Assembly: GCA_023142215.1 (NCBI GenBank)
Contig: JAGLJW010000016.1
Span: forward strand, 1-32,602
DNA: 32,602 bases
Reading direction: 5' to 3'
DNA from: Candidatus Parcubacteria bacterium
Lineage (GTDB): Bacteria; Patescibacteriota; Patescibacteriia; Patescibacteriales; UBA12075
This document shows positions 7,576 through 14,899 of the stretch, one piece after another. The notes beneath the pieces were generated by a model, which worked only from the letters and a program-made list of their open reading frames with translations, searched no databases and was not told where the DNA came from. Position 1 is the stretch's first letter. Each line of letters opens with the position of its first letter. Position numbers and translations under genes: made by a program.

Positions 7576-7971
7576 TTAAAAAATTTCTTTAAAATGTTTA
7601 ATATTGGCTGTTTTATTTATTTTGTTTAAATCAATAGCAATTAAATCTAGTCTTGTTTTTTCTGGATTAATTTTATTCTTGGCAACATACATTGAAATAG
7701 CTCGAATTAAATGTTTCAATTTATTTCCAGTCATTGCATCCTCAGCTTTACTAAAACTATTTTTTAAACGAGTTTTAACTTCTACAAAAACTATTTCATC
7801 TTTATACTGACAAATTAAATCAATTTCTTTGTAACTAACTTTTACATTTTTTTTGAGCAATTTATAACCCTTCTTCCTTAAATAATCTATGGCTAATCTT
7901 TCACCAAAAACACCAACTTTTTGTTTGTAATTTAAATTATCATAATTAATTTCATTTTTCTTAAAAAACAT
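7576..7971 (-). CDS. YraN/UPF0102-family nuclease-like protein
   Basis: The 131-aa protein is a typical YraN (UPF0102) member. It contains GERLAIDYLRKKGY (E24), KEIDLI (E49, D51) and FVEVKTR (E64, K66), which together form the PD-(D/E)XK nuclease-fold pattern used by Holliday-junction-resolvase-like enzymes. The biological substrate of the family is not firmly established. Length is normal for the family. Its start lies one base from the stop of the upstream membrane-protein gene (7973-8362), so they are probably co-transcribed. The family is commonly found near rnhB, and rnhB is at 9135-9755 here. Confidence 0.85.
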   Translation of the reverse strand: MFFKKNEINYDNLNYKQKVGVFGERLAIDYLRKKGYKLLKKNVKVSYKEIDLICQYKDEIVFVEVKTRLKNSFSKAEDAMTGNKLKHLIRAISMYVAKNKINPEKTRLDLIAIDLNKINKTANIKHFKEIF

Positions 7972-7972
7972 T

Positions 7973-8362
7973 TTAAGGTAAATATTTTTTAAATTCTTCG
8001 TCCTTTTTTCTTTTTTCTCTAAGTTTTGGTATTTGTTTTGATTGTTTATAAATTAAAATTAACCAAAAAATCATACCTATCACCCATAATACAAACCAAA
8101 ATCTAGCTGAAAAAAATCTAATATTTTCATAAGTAAAAAACAACAACAGAAGTGAAATAACAAAATTTGTTACTGTGAAAAAATGCAATCTTCGCCAAAT
8201 TTTAGAATAAGATCCTTTTTTTATTTGACTTAAATAAATCGATAAAATAACAAAAATAGCTAAGATTAAAATGAAAAGAATAAAATATAATTGCATTCTT
8301 GGTTCTAGGCTACCTGGACGAAAATTTGTCCAATAATCTAATTTGAAAATATTTTTATACAT
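7973..8362 (-). CDS. Small membrane protein, unknown function
   Basis: I do not recognise this 129-aa protein. It has three strongly hydrophobic segments (about residues 25-46, 64-82 and 88-106) and a basic, lysine/arginine-rich C-terminal tail (KLREKRKKDEEFKKYLP), which by the positive-inside rule should be cytoplasmic. It is immediately upstream of, and nearly touching, the yraN-family gene, so a shared transcript is likely. No catalytic motif is visible. Confidence 0.7.
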   Translation of the reverse strand: MYKNIFKLDYWTNFRPGSLEPRMQLYFILFILILAIFVILSIYLSQIKKGSYSKIWRRLHFFTVTNFVISLLLLFFTYENIRFFSARFWFVLWVIGMIFWLILIYKQSKQIPKLREKRKKDEEFKKYLP

Positions 8363-8466
8363 ACTGTTTAGTTAAATTTTATTTATTATTCTTTTAATAT
8401 CATAATAAATATTAAAAGTCAAAAAAAATAAGCTCTTCATGAATATAGCCCAAACATTTTTGTTTT

Positions 8467-9021
8467 TTATATTTTTATAAATACCAAACCATAGTGATAT
8501 TTACCAGCAAAAAATTCTTCTTCAAATTTTAAACCTAATTTTTTTGAACCTTTTATTAAATTATCTTTTTTTACTCGGAATTCTGAAGGCGGACCAAGAG
8601 GAGAAGCAATATTTTTCCACTCAACTATAATAATTTTACCTTGATTTTTAATCATTCTAGTTGATTCTCTGATAATTTCAGGTCTTTTGTGCGATTGATA
8701 AAGTGTATTTATTAAAAAAACTATATCCAAACTGCAAGTTTCAATTTTAGTAGCTCCAAAAATTTCAATATCACTCCAAATTGTTCTAACATTTCTAGTA
8801 TTCTCCACTCTAGCTCTTCGAGACACTGTTTCTAGGGCTGTTTTTAGAATGTCAACAGCATAAACCCTTCCTTTTGAACCAACTATCTCAGCAGCTGGAA
8901 AAACATATCTTCCTAAAGATCCACAACCTAGATCAGCCACCTTCATATTGGTTTCAATTTGAGCTTTATCTAAAATTAAATCAACATCCAATAAAGCTCT
9001 ACCTCCTGTTATATGATTCAT
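8467..9021 (-). CDS. Class I SAM-dependent methyltransferase
   Basis: The 184-aa protein has the Rossmann methyltransferase motifs in order: VADLGCGSLGRY (motif I, about residues 28-39), VYAVDI with the acidic residue that binds SAM ribose (motif II, about 53-58), the SLDIVFLINTLYQ segment (motif IV, about 97-109), and GKIIIVEW (motif V region). It resembles UbiE/Methyltransf_11-type proteins, but no substrate can be assigned. It stands alone on the minus strand, about 110 bp from rnhB upstream and about 100 bp from the next gene downstream. Confidence 0.8.
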   Translation of the reverse strand: MNHITGGRALLDVDLILDKAQIETNMKVADLGCGSLGRYVFPAAEIVGSKGRVYAVDILKTALETVSRRARVENTRNVRTIWSDIEIFGATKIETCSLDIVFLINTLYQSHKRPEIIRESTRMIKNQGKIIIVEWKNIASPLGPPSEFRVKKDNLIKGSKKLGLKFEEEFFAGKYHYGLVFIKI

Positions 9022-9134
9022 AATATAAATATTATTAAGTAATTTTATATTTATATTATAGCCTATTTCATATCTTTTAACAATATTTTTATCAAATCAG
9101 TGTAGTTCTTAAAAAATATAATACAAATACAGGT

Positions 9135-9755
9135 TTATTGCAACATGCTTTTTACTGGTGAGAAACTTTTTCTATGTATAGGACATGGACCATATTCTTT
9201 TAGTGCAGCCATATGAATCTTAGTGCCATAACCCTTATGTTTATTAAATCCATATTTTGGATATTTATTATGATATTTAATTATTATTCTGTCACGTGTT
9301 ACTTTGGCAATTATTGAAGCAGCAGCTATTCCAAAAACCAAACTGTCACCACCAGGAATAATTCCTTGTTTTATTTTAATATTAGGAATTGCTATGTTGC
9401 CATCCACTAAAATAAAATCTGGTTTTTGTTTTAAATTATTAATCGCTAACTTCATAGCTAAAAGTGAAGCTTGTAAGATATTTATTTTATCAATTGTCCC
9501 ATGATCACAAATTCCAATTCCAATATCCATAGAACTTTCATGAATGAAATTAAATATTTTTTCACGTTTCTTTTCTGAAAGTTTTTTTGAGTCTTTAACT
9601 TCTTTTAAATCATCGCCTATTTTAAAATTATCATCAATTAAAACACAAGCAGCTACAACTGGGCCAGCCAATGGTCCTCTTCCTGCCTCATCTGTTGCAC
9701 CAACAAATTTATAACCTAAATTAAATATTTGTTTTTCTATTTTTAAATCATACAT
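9135..9755 (-). CDS. rnhB: Ribonuclease HII
   Basis: The 206-aa protein has the full RNase HII signature: GATDEAGRGPLAGPVVAA (D22, E23), FILVDGN (D118) and GGDSLVFGIAAASIIAKVTRD (D137), giving the four acidic metal ligands. A conserved C-terminal HKGYGTKIH segment (about 170-178) is also present. The enzyme nicks the RNA strand of RNA-DNA hybrids and removes misincorporated ribonucleotides. Length is normal. It reads away from the palindrome-rich gap at 9756-10579, where its promoter should be. Confidence 0.95.
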   Translation of the reverse strand: MYDLKIEKQIFNLGYKFVGATDEAGRGPLAGPVVAACVLIDDNFKIGDDLKEVKDSKKLSEKKREKIFNFIHESSMDIGIGICDHGTIDKINILQASLLAMKLAINNLKQKPDFILVDGNIAIPNIKIKQGIIPGGDSLVFGIAAASIIAKVTRDRIIIKYHNKYPKYGFNKHKGYGTKIHMAALKEYGPCPIHRKSFSPVKSMLQ

Positions 9756-9889
9756 AATATAAATTTTAATAACTTTAGTATATCATAAACTATCCACAAT
9801 TGCTTATTTTACGTTTTTGCTAATATTTAACAAAATGAACAATTTAAGTCTCTAATTTTACACTTGTTAATAGTTTATTCACATTTTTC

Positions 9890-9923
9890 ATACTTATGTC
9901 CACGCTAACGTGGACATAAGTAT
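9890..9923. repeat. Palindrome 1 of the GTCCACG family
   Basis: A 15-bp stem ATACTTATGTCCACG / CGTGGACATAAGTAT encloses the loop CTAA. It has 'ACTTAT' type outer arms and is paired with palindrome 2, 12 bp away. Confidence 0.9.
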
Positions 9924-9934
9924 ATTATTAAAAA

Positions 9935-9964
9935 AGATAAGTCCACGCTAACGTGGACTTATCT
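9935..9964. repeat. Palindrome 2 of the GTCCACG family
   Basis: A 13-bp stem AGATAAGTCCACG / CGTGGACTTATCT encloses the loop CTAA. It has 'AGATAA' type outer arms. Confidence 0.9.
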
Positions 9965-10107
9965 CTAATATTGTTAAAAATAAACGCGACTTATTAACAA
10001 TATAAATAATTAATATTTAGCTAATATTTAATAAATTAAAACTTTAAATATTCTTATCACCAACTTATCAACTTTTATACACCTGTTCACGCAATAATGT
10101 GCTCATA

Positions 10108-10143
10108 ATAAGATAAGTCCACGCTAACGTGGACTTATCTTAT
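10108..10143. repeat. Palindrome 3 of the GTCCACG family
   Basis: A 16-bp stem (ATAAGATAAGTCCACG and its complement) encloses the loop CTAA. This is the only unpaired copy. It lies in the middle of the 824-bp rnhB-trxB gap. Confidence 0.9.
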
Positions 10144-10232
10144 AAATATTAAAATAATTTGGCCATATAACATTTAGTGTGCTATTTTTTTTATATCTAT
10201 TTATCTATAATAATCACAAAGTTTTTTTTCTT

Positions 10233-10282
10233 GCCATTCTCGTACCCGTCTACACGAATATAAACTCCAGCGGGAATCCATA
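10233..10282 (-). repeat. REP-like sequence, copy a
   Basis: On the minus strand it reads TGGATTCCCGC ... GACGGGTACGAGAATGGC. The TGGATTCCCGC...GAGAATG frame resembles the dispersed REP-like hairpins found in many bacterial genomes and matches copy b (10395-10424) in opposite orientation. Confidence 0.5.
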
Positions 10283-10394
10283 CCTGAACTGAATAGATAG
10301 GCGGGTTGGCAATACTGTCTTTTGTTATTATTAGATAAATTAATAGCAATTAAAAAAGGTTTTACTAAATTGAATTATCTCCTCTTTGTGGAAA

Positions 10395-10424
10395 TGGATT
10401 CCCGCTTACGCGAGAATGACAGGG
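10395..10424 (+). repeat. REP-like sequence, copy b
   Basis: TGGATTCCCGCTTACGCGAG followed by AATGACAGGG contains an ATTCCCGC/GCGAGAAT stem with one mismatch. It is the inverted partner of copy a, 110 bp away, and more GC-rich than its surroundings. Confidence 0.55.
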
Positions 10425-10472
10425 AAAAAATAATGTTTAGTTGTAAAATCAATATTAATTTTTATCATTAAG

Positions 10473-10481
10473 TTATACACA
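10473..10481 (+). promoter_or_regulatory. DnaA-box-like site TTATACACA
   Basis: This exact match to the TTATMCACA consensus lies in the rnhB-trxB gap. Related sites in the same gap are CTATCCACA (9790-9798), TTATTCACA (9875-9883) and TTATACACC (10075-10083), each one mismatch from TTATCCACA or TTATACACA. Confidence 0.4.
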
Positions 10482-10525
10482 GTAGCATACTTATGTCCAC
10501 GCTAACGTGGACATAAGTATGCTAC
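10482..10525. repeat. Palindrome 4 of the GTCCACG family
   Basis: A perfect 20-bp stem (GTAGCATACTTATGTCCACG and complement) encloses the loop CTAA. It has 'ACTTAT' type arms and is paired with palindrome 5. Confidence 0.9.
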
Positions 10526-10527
10526 AA

Positions 10528-10565
10528 AAAAAGATAAGTCCACGTTAACGTGGACTTATCTTTTT
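10528..10565 (-). terminator. Palindrome 5 of the GTCCACG family, terminator of trxB
   Basis: A perfect 38-bp palindrome centred on GTTAAC, with A5 before and T5 after the stem, lies 15 bp past the trxB stop. It is a good intrinsic terminator on both strands. The arms are of the 'AGATAA' type. Confidence 0.75.
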
Positions 10566-10579
10566 ATTTTTATATTTTT

Positions 10580-11497
10580 TTATTCTTTATCTTTTAATTG
10601 TATATATTGATATGCTGCCAATGCTGCAATTGTAGCTTGACCAACTGCTGTTGTAATTTGCTTAAAAGGAACGTTGGTAACATCACCACATGCAAACATA
10701 CCTTTGGTTTTAGTTCTACATTTTTCATCCACTTTGATTTGCATTCTATTGTCTCTTTCTACAAAATTTTCAATTAAATCCGTATGAGCTATTCTGCCAA
10801 TTTCAACAAATACACCATCAACATCTAAAAACTTTTCTTTATGCTTTTCATTATTTATAATTTGAACTTTTTTAACATTTTTACTACCTATTATTTCTTT
10901 TATCTCAGTATTTAATAAAATATCAATATTTTCTCTGCTTTTTACTTCATCCACCAATACGTTAAACGCGGTAAGTTTTTCACTCCTATGTATCAAATAT
11001 ACCTTCTGACCGATTTTAGATAACAATTCTGCTGCATCAACCGCTGCATTACCTCCACCAACAACTGCAATTATTTTATTTTTATAAAATGGACCATCAC
11101 AATTAGCACAATATGAAACACCCTTTCCTGCAAACTCTTGTTCCCCCTTAATTGCCAATCTTCTTGGAGATAGTCCTATTGCTATTATAACAGTTTTTGT
11201 TTTAAAAACTTCTAATCCAGTTTTAATCTCAAAAGAATCATTTTCTAATTTTACTATTTCTTTTACTTCGCTATTTTTAATTTCTACACCAAGTGCTTTT
11301 ACTTGTTCTTGAAATTTCAAAACTAATTCATAACTATTGATAGACTTAAATCCTGGATAATTTTCTATTTCCGAAGCCATGGCTACTTGCCCTCCTGGTT
11401 CCTTTCCAATAATTAAGGCTTTCATTTCTCTTCTTGCTGCATAAATCCCCGCTGTATAGCCTGCAGGACCTGCACCAATGATAATTGTATCGTACAT
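10580..11497 (-). CDS. trxB: Thioredoxin-disulfide reductase
   Basis: The 305-aa flavoprotein reduces thioredoxin with NADPH. Visible are the FAD-binding GAGPAGYTAGIYAAR (residues 8-22), the redox-active C130-A-N-C133 followed by DGPF, the NADPH-binding VVGGGNAAVDAA (about 145-156), and the C-terminal FAD motif GMFACGDVTN (about 266-275). Length is typical. No thioredoxin gene is in the window, but the thioredoxin-CcdA membrane protein at 4069-5205 would draw on the same pool. The active-site dipeptide Ala-Asn differs from the common Ala-Thr. Palindrome 5 provides the terminator. Confidence 0.95.
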   Translation of the reverse strand: MYDTIIIGAGPAGYTAGIYAARREMKALIIGKEPGGQVAMASEIENYPGFKSINSYELVLKFQEQVKALGVEIKNSEVKEIVKLENDSFEIKTGLEVFKTKTVIIAIGLSPRRLAIKGEQEFAGKGVSYCANCDGPFYKNKIIAVVGGGNAAVDAAELLSKIGQKVYLIHRSEKLTAFNVLVDEVKSRENIDILLNTEIKEIIGSKNVKKVQIINNEKHKEKFLDVDGVFVEIGRIAHTDLIENFVERDNRMQIKVDEKCRTKTKGMFACGDVTNVPFKQITTAVGQATIAALAAYQYIQLKDKE

Positions 11498-11505
11498 AAT
11501 TTTAT

Positions 11506-11607
11506 GAAACTGTCATTAAATATCAGTTTAGACATAAATTTTCAGATTTTGAAGAAATTTACCAAAATATGAAAATTTAGAGCAAATTGGTATTTAGCGA
11601 TAGTCTC
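11506..11607. repeat. Inverted-repeat element, second full copy
   Basis: GAAACTGTCATTAAATATCA... (11506-11529) pairs with AATTGGTATTTAGCGATAGTC... (11585-11607) with some mismatches. Inside is a second stem, AAATTTTCA/TGAAAATTT. The left half shares CATAAATTTTCAGATTT and the arm framework CTGTC with the element at 3987-4059. It lies just upstream of the trxB start. Confidence 0.65.
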
Positions 11608-11685
11608 TTATATCAATTAATTTTAATAATCTTAAATATATAAAAACTATATAATATGCTTAAAATCAATGTTCTTTATGGAACG

Positions 11686-11762
11686 TGGTGGACTATAAGG
11701 GATTTGAACCCTTGACCTCTTGCATGCCATGCAAGCACTCTAACCAGCTGAGCTAATAGCCC
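11686..11762 (-). tRNA. tRNA-Ala (GGC anticodon)
   Basis: The minus strand folds as a cloverleaf: acceptor GGGCTAT/ATAGTCC with the alanine-identity G3-U70 pair, anticodon stem CTTGC/GCAAG with loop ATGGCAT (anticodon GGC), T-loop TTCAAAT, discriminator A and an encoded CCA. A 9-bp inverted repeat (TATGGAACG / CGTTCCATA) brackets the gene and could bring the precursor ends together. The upstream side contains the 14-bp palindrome GTTCCATATGGAAC. Confidence 0.97.
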
Positions 11763-11840
11763 TTATGTATAACCGTTCCATATGGAACACAGAAATAAAA
11801 AAATAGTTTGCATTTCAAAAACTTGCCAAATTTCAATATT

Positions 11841-11866
11841 TAAGTCCACGTTAGCGTGGACATAAG
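11841..11866. repeat. Palindrome 6 of the GTCCACG family
   Basis: GTCCACG-TTAG-CGTGGAC has the loop of the other copies in reverse complement. Its outer arms are mismatched (TTAAG against ATAAG), so only the 7-bp core stem is perfect. Confidence 0.8.
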
Positions 11867-11890
11867 TTACCACTTTTGCTAATATTAAGC

Positions 11891-11932
11891 TTTTTGAGAT
11901 AAGTCCACGCTAGCGTGGACTTATCTCAAAAA
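11891..11932. repeat. Palindrome 7 of the GTCCACG family
   Basis: A perfect 42-bp palindrome centred on GCTAGC, with 21-bp arms, starts TTTTTGAGATAAG. The flanking order (T before, A after) means it is not a terminator. Confidence 0.9.
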
Positions 11933-11984
11933 ACACAATTAATTTTCATTTTTAAAATACAATTTTGGCAACAATTTTTTTATG

Positions 11985-12056
11985 TGTTCCTGGGTGGAAT
12001 TGAACCACCATCTAAAACTTAGGAGGTTTTTGTTTTATCCATTAAACTACAGGAAC
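11985..12056 (-). tRNA. tRNA-Arg (CCT anticodon)
   Basis: The minus strand folds with acceptor GTTCCTG/CAGGAAC, anticodon stem AAAAC/GTTTT with loop CTCCTAA (anticodon CCT), T-stem GGTGG/CCACC and discriminator A. CCA is not encoded (the sequence continues CAT), unlike the neighbouring tRNA-Ala. Confidence 0.95.
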
Positions 12057-12195
12057 CTTAATTCTTATAATATATTACTTTTGTTTTTCTGACAAGAAAA
12101 ATATAAAGTATAAAATATTTAAAAACTTGAATAAATTAAGTATATATACTATTCTTAAGTTACTATATATAAATTATTATAAATAAAAAAACAAT

Positions 12196-12573
12196 ATGTT
12201 TAATAAAAATGTAAAAGAGGTTACACAAAATGAAGCAGAAACAATTATTGGGCCATCAATCAAGGTTAAAGGAAATTTTCATGGTGAGGGAAGTATGATT
12301 ATTGAAGGTCAAGTTGAAGGAAGTATAAAAACAAAAAATTATCTTTTGGCTGGATCTAGATCGCAAATTACCGCAAACATCTCTGCAAAAAATGCAAAAA
12401 TTAGTGGGAAAATCAAAGGAAATATTACTATAAATGACTATCTTGAAATTTCTTCTTCTGCTGTTATTAATGGTGATATTAGTACAACTCAAATTTCAAT
12501 AGAAAAAGGAGCACAAATTAATGGAAATATTAATACAACAAAAAATGAAATTGTTGACTCTAAAATAAAATAA
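12196..12573 (+). CDS. Bactofilin
   Basis: The 125-aa protein is a bactofilin (polymer-forming cytoskeletal protein). The beta-helix core spans about residues 18-112 with repeated turns such as GEGSMIIEGQVEGSIKTKN, ISGKIKGNITINDYLEI and INGDISTTQISIEKGAQINGNI. Short polar N- and C-terminal tails flank it. Bactofilins assemble without nucleotides into filaments that position wall or envelope enzymes. The next gene starts inside its stop codon (TAATG), so the two are translationally coupled. No strong Shine-Dalgarno sequence precedes the ATG. Confidence 0.9.
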   Translation: MFNKNVKEVTQNEAETIIGPSIKVKGNFHGEGSMIIEGQVEGSIKTKNYLLAGSRSQITANISAKNAKISGKIKGNITINDYLEISSSAVINGDISTTQISIEKGAQINGNINTTKNEIVDSKIK

Positions 12574-13343
12574 TGCATATTTATTTATATGATTCATTTT
12601 TGAATCAAAAAAAATATAATAAAGTAATCTCCAAAATAGAAACAAGAATCACCGATTTAGATCTTAATGGAAAAATCGTTCGAATGAACACAACAAATTC
12701 CATTTATAATATTGTTAATACTGAAATAAACAATGGCTCTAAAACTATTGTTTGTGTTGGGAATAACTATACCTTAAACCAAACCATAAATTCCATTGCT
12801 AAGCTCTCAATTAAAAATCCTTTACTAAATATAGCAATTGGCTTTATCCCCGTTGGAAAAACTGATAATTCCATTGCTAATTATCTAGGAATCAAATATA
12901 ACGAAAATGCCTGTAACGCTATTTCAGCCCGTAGAATAAAACGAATTTGTCTTGGAATAATTAACGATAAAGAATACTTCTTTAACGAAGCTACAATAAA
13001 ATCGCAAGACACAATTGTTGAAATAAATGAAAACTACACATTAGAAACAATAAATAATAGTGTTTTTAGAATTATTAATTTACCCATCAAGAATATATCA
13101 AACAAGACTAAACTGAAAAATAATAAATTAAAATTATTTATTGAACAGAAAAATTCAACTTTGGGTTTTAATAAACCAACACATAAGAACTTATTTTATT
13201 GTGATAAAATAAGAATTATTAATAAGAATCAACCTATATTTGTTGATGATTGTGTAGAAACTAAAACACCAGCTGATATAAAAATATCAAAAGAAATAAT
13301 TAAATTAATTATTGGAAAAAATTTAAATTGGGATTATCACTAA
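12573..13343 (+). CDS. Diacylglycerol-kinase-like protein, degenerate active site
   Basis: The 256-aa protein follows the layout of the diacylglycerol/NAD-kinase-like fold. IVCVGNNYTLNQTINSI (about residues 49-65) matches the position of the nucleotide-binding GGDGT loop. IAIGFIPVGKTDNSIANYLGI (about 88-108) matches the second conserved segment usually written PxGTxNxxA. Both signature loops are altered (GGDGT to GNNYT), so it may be inactive or bind another ligand. The C-terminal beta domain ends with VETKTPADIKIS. It overlaps the bactofilin stop by one base and converges on yidC. It is lysine/asparagine-rich like its neighbours, with no sign of transfer. Confidence 0.6.
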   Translation: MHIYLYDSFLNQKKYNKVISKIETRITDLDLNGKIVRMNTTNSIYNIVNTEINNGSKTIVCVGNNYTLNQTINSIAKLSIKNPLLNIAIGFIPVGKTDNSIANYLGIKYNENACNAISARRIKRICLGIINDKEYFFNEATIKSQDTIVEINENYTLETINNSVFRIINLPIKNISNKTKLKNNKLKLFIEQKNSTLGFNKPTHKNLFYCDKIRIINKNQPIFVDDCVETKTPADIKISKEIIKLIIGKNLNWDYH

Positions 13344-13351
13344 ATAGTAAT

Positions 13352-14092
13352 TTATTTAATTACTTCCCCTTCAATAATTTCGTCTTTTTTCTTGTCTTTA
13401 TTAAAAATTAAGATTTGTTGAAGAATGGTTAATAGTGTTGTTACTAACCAATATAATGCCAGACCACCAGAGAACATTAAACTAAACCAAACAGTCATTA
13501 TTGGCATAAAGTATTGCATTTGTTTATTCATAATAGCTGTCATATCTTCATCCTTGGAGCCTGGAGTTTTAATTTCAGGTTTTTTTGTCGACATCATTCT
13601 AACTTGATAAAATTGAGCAAGTCCTGCCGCTAAAGCTAAAACCCATACTCTTGTTTGAGATAAATCCAAAAGTCCTAAAAAAGTATGATTAATTACTTCG
13701 GGTTTATCAACAAAGGAATAAAGTAAAGTTAATGTTTGATCTGTTAGTCCATCTCTAAAAACTCTAAAAACTGCAAACAAGAATGGCAGTTGAATTAAGA
13801 GTGGCATACAAGAAGATAGGGGGTTAACTTTATTGTCTTTATAAAGTTTCATCATTGCGATACCCATTTGCTCTTTTTTGTCTTTATATTCTTTTTTTAT
13901 TTTTTCAATTTTTGGTTGTAGCTCTTGTAATGCTTTTTGTGATTCAATAGCTTTTCTGGAAATAGGAAATAATATTATTTTTATTATTATTGTTAAAACA
14001 ATAATCGTAATACCCATGTCTTGACCTGGGATAATATTATAAATAAAAACTAGTAAATTTAAAATTGGTTGGTAAAATAATGTTTCAAACAT
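13352..14092 (-). CDS. yidC: Membrane protein insertase YidC
   Basis: The 246-aa protein is the short form of YidC/Oxa1 without the large periplasmic domain of proteobacterial YidC. Conserved features are the hydrophobic segment TIIVLTIIIKIILFPISRKAIESQKALQELQPKIEKIKKEY near residues 28-70 (transmembrane helix plus basic amphipathic hairpin), the PLLIQLPFLFAVFRVFRDG segment (about 99-117), and two C-terminal helices ending GLALYWLVTTLLTILQQILI. It inserts proteins into the membrane alone or with Sec. Order yidC-yidD-rnpA-rpmH on the minus strand is the classical origin-proximal cluster. Confidence 0.95.
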   Translation of the reverse strand: MFETLFYQPILNLLVFIYNIIPGQDMGITIIVLTIIIKIILFPISRKAIESQKALQELQPKIEKIKKEYKDKKEQMGIAMMKLYKDNKVNPLSSCMPLLIQLPFLFAVFRVFRDGLTDQTLTLLYSFVDKPEVINHTFLGLLDLSQTRVWVLALAAGLAQFYQVRMMSTKKPEIKTPGSKDEDMTAIMNKQMQYFMPIMTVWFSLMFSGGLALYWLVTTLLTILQQILIFNKDKKKDEIIEGEVIK

Positions 14093-14131
14093 AGAATAAA
14101 TAAATTTAGAATTTAGAATTATGATTCGCTC

Positions 14132-14143
14132 CGCCAGCTGGCG
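14132..14143. repeat. GC-rich palindrome CGCCAGCTGGCG
   Basis: This perfect 12-bp palindrome lies between yidC and yidD inside a short GC-rich patch (ATTCGC...GCGAAT outer pairs). It may be a REP-like relic. Confidence 0.5.
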
Positions 14144-14174
14144 AATGGCGAAATGAATTTTTGATTAGTTTTAT

Positions 14175-14429
14175 TTAATCAACAGGATCATATCCGCCCT
14201 TACTCCAAGGATTGCATCGTAGCACTCTCCATATACTTTTTAATCCACCTTTGACAAATCCATATTTTTCAATTGCACTAATTGCATAATTTGAACAAGT
14301 TGGATAATATTTACAATATCCATTTGGATATAAAAATTTAAAAAATCCATGATCAAAGGATATGGTTTTTTGGTAAAACTTTAAAATTCTTATTAAAATA
14401 TATTTTGGTAAAAATTTTAAATAAAACAT
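14175..14429 (-). CDS. yidD: Membrane protein insertion efficiency factor YidD
   Basis: The 84-aa protein has the family pattern [45 protein letters not shown], including the conserved cysteines and the WRxxRCxPxxxGGxDPV end. YidD is a small membrane-associated factor thought to help YidC-dependent insertion. It sits in the expected place between rnpA and yidC. Confidence 0.93.
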   Translation of the reverse strand: MFYLKFLPKYILIRILKFYQKTISFDHGFFKFLYPNGYCKYYPTCSNYAISAIEKYGFVKGGLKSIWRVLRCNPWSKGGYDPVD

Positions 14430-14491
14430 TATTTTTATTATACAATAAAATTTATTTTAATGGTAGTAATTATTAAAAAAATAATATTTTT

Positions 14492-14830
14492 TTAATACAT
14501 TTTTAATATTTTTAATATTTTAACGATTGTTTGTTTGATAAATTTATAATCTTTATCAGCTATCATTGGTGATGGAATAACAATTATATCAAATCCTGAT
14601 TTTAATATTTGTTCTTCATTAAATAATATTGCTTTAATTCGTCTTTTAATCTTATTTCTTTCAGTGGCTAATTTATTAACTTTTTTGCCTAAAATTACAC
14701 CAAAACGATTATAATTAAGATTATTTTTAATAATTTTAATTCCTAAAATTTTATCATAATTTGATTTTCCTTTTTTAAAAACAAAATCAAATTCTTTTTT
14801 GTTTTTTAAAATATTCTTTTTTTTTAACAT
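14492..14830 (-). CDS. rnpA: Ribonuclease P protein component
   Basis: The 112-aa basic protein carries the RNase P protein signature ATERNKIKRRIKAIL (about residues 55-69) and a preceding RFGVILGKKVNK strand. It binds RNase P RNA for tRNA 5' maturation. It follows rpmH, separated by a hairpin at 14853-14892. The RNase P RNA itself is not in this window. Confidence 0.93.
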   Translation of the reverse strand: MLKKKNILKNKKEFDFVFKKGKSNYDKILGIKIIKNNLNYNRFGVILGKKVNKLATERNKIKRRIKAILFNEEQILKSGFDIIVIPSPMIADKDYKFIKQTIVKILKILKMY

Positions 14831-14852
14831 AAAAAGCTATTATTTAAAATGT

Positions 14853-14892
14853 AAAAAGCCTACTTTTTCTAAAATAAAAAATAGGCCTTTTT
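14853..14892 (-). terminator. Hairpin with U-tract between rpmH and rnpA
   Basis: On the minus strand AAAAAGGCCTA and TAGGCTTTTT form a stem with one bulged G, followed by T5. It could attenuate rpmH transcripts before rnpA, giving more rpmH than rnpA message. Confidence 0.6.
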
Positions 14893-14899
14893 AAAAAAA

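Noticed and set aside
9890-11932. CRISPR array
   Set aside because: The repeats are palindromes of differing arm length at irregular distances (12 bp to 1.3 kb), the intervening sequence includes a whole gene and tRNAs, and no cas gene is present.
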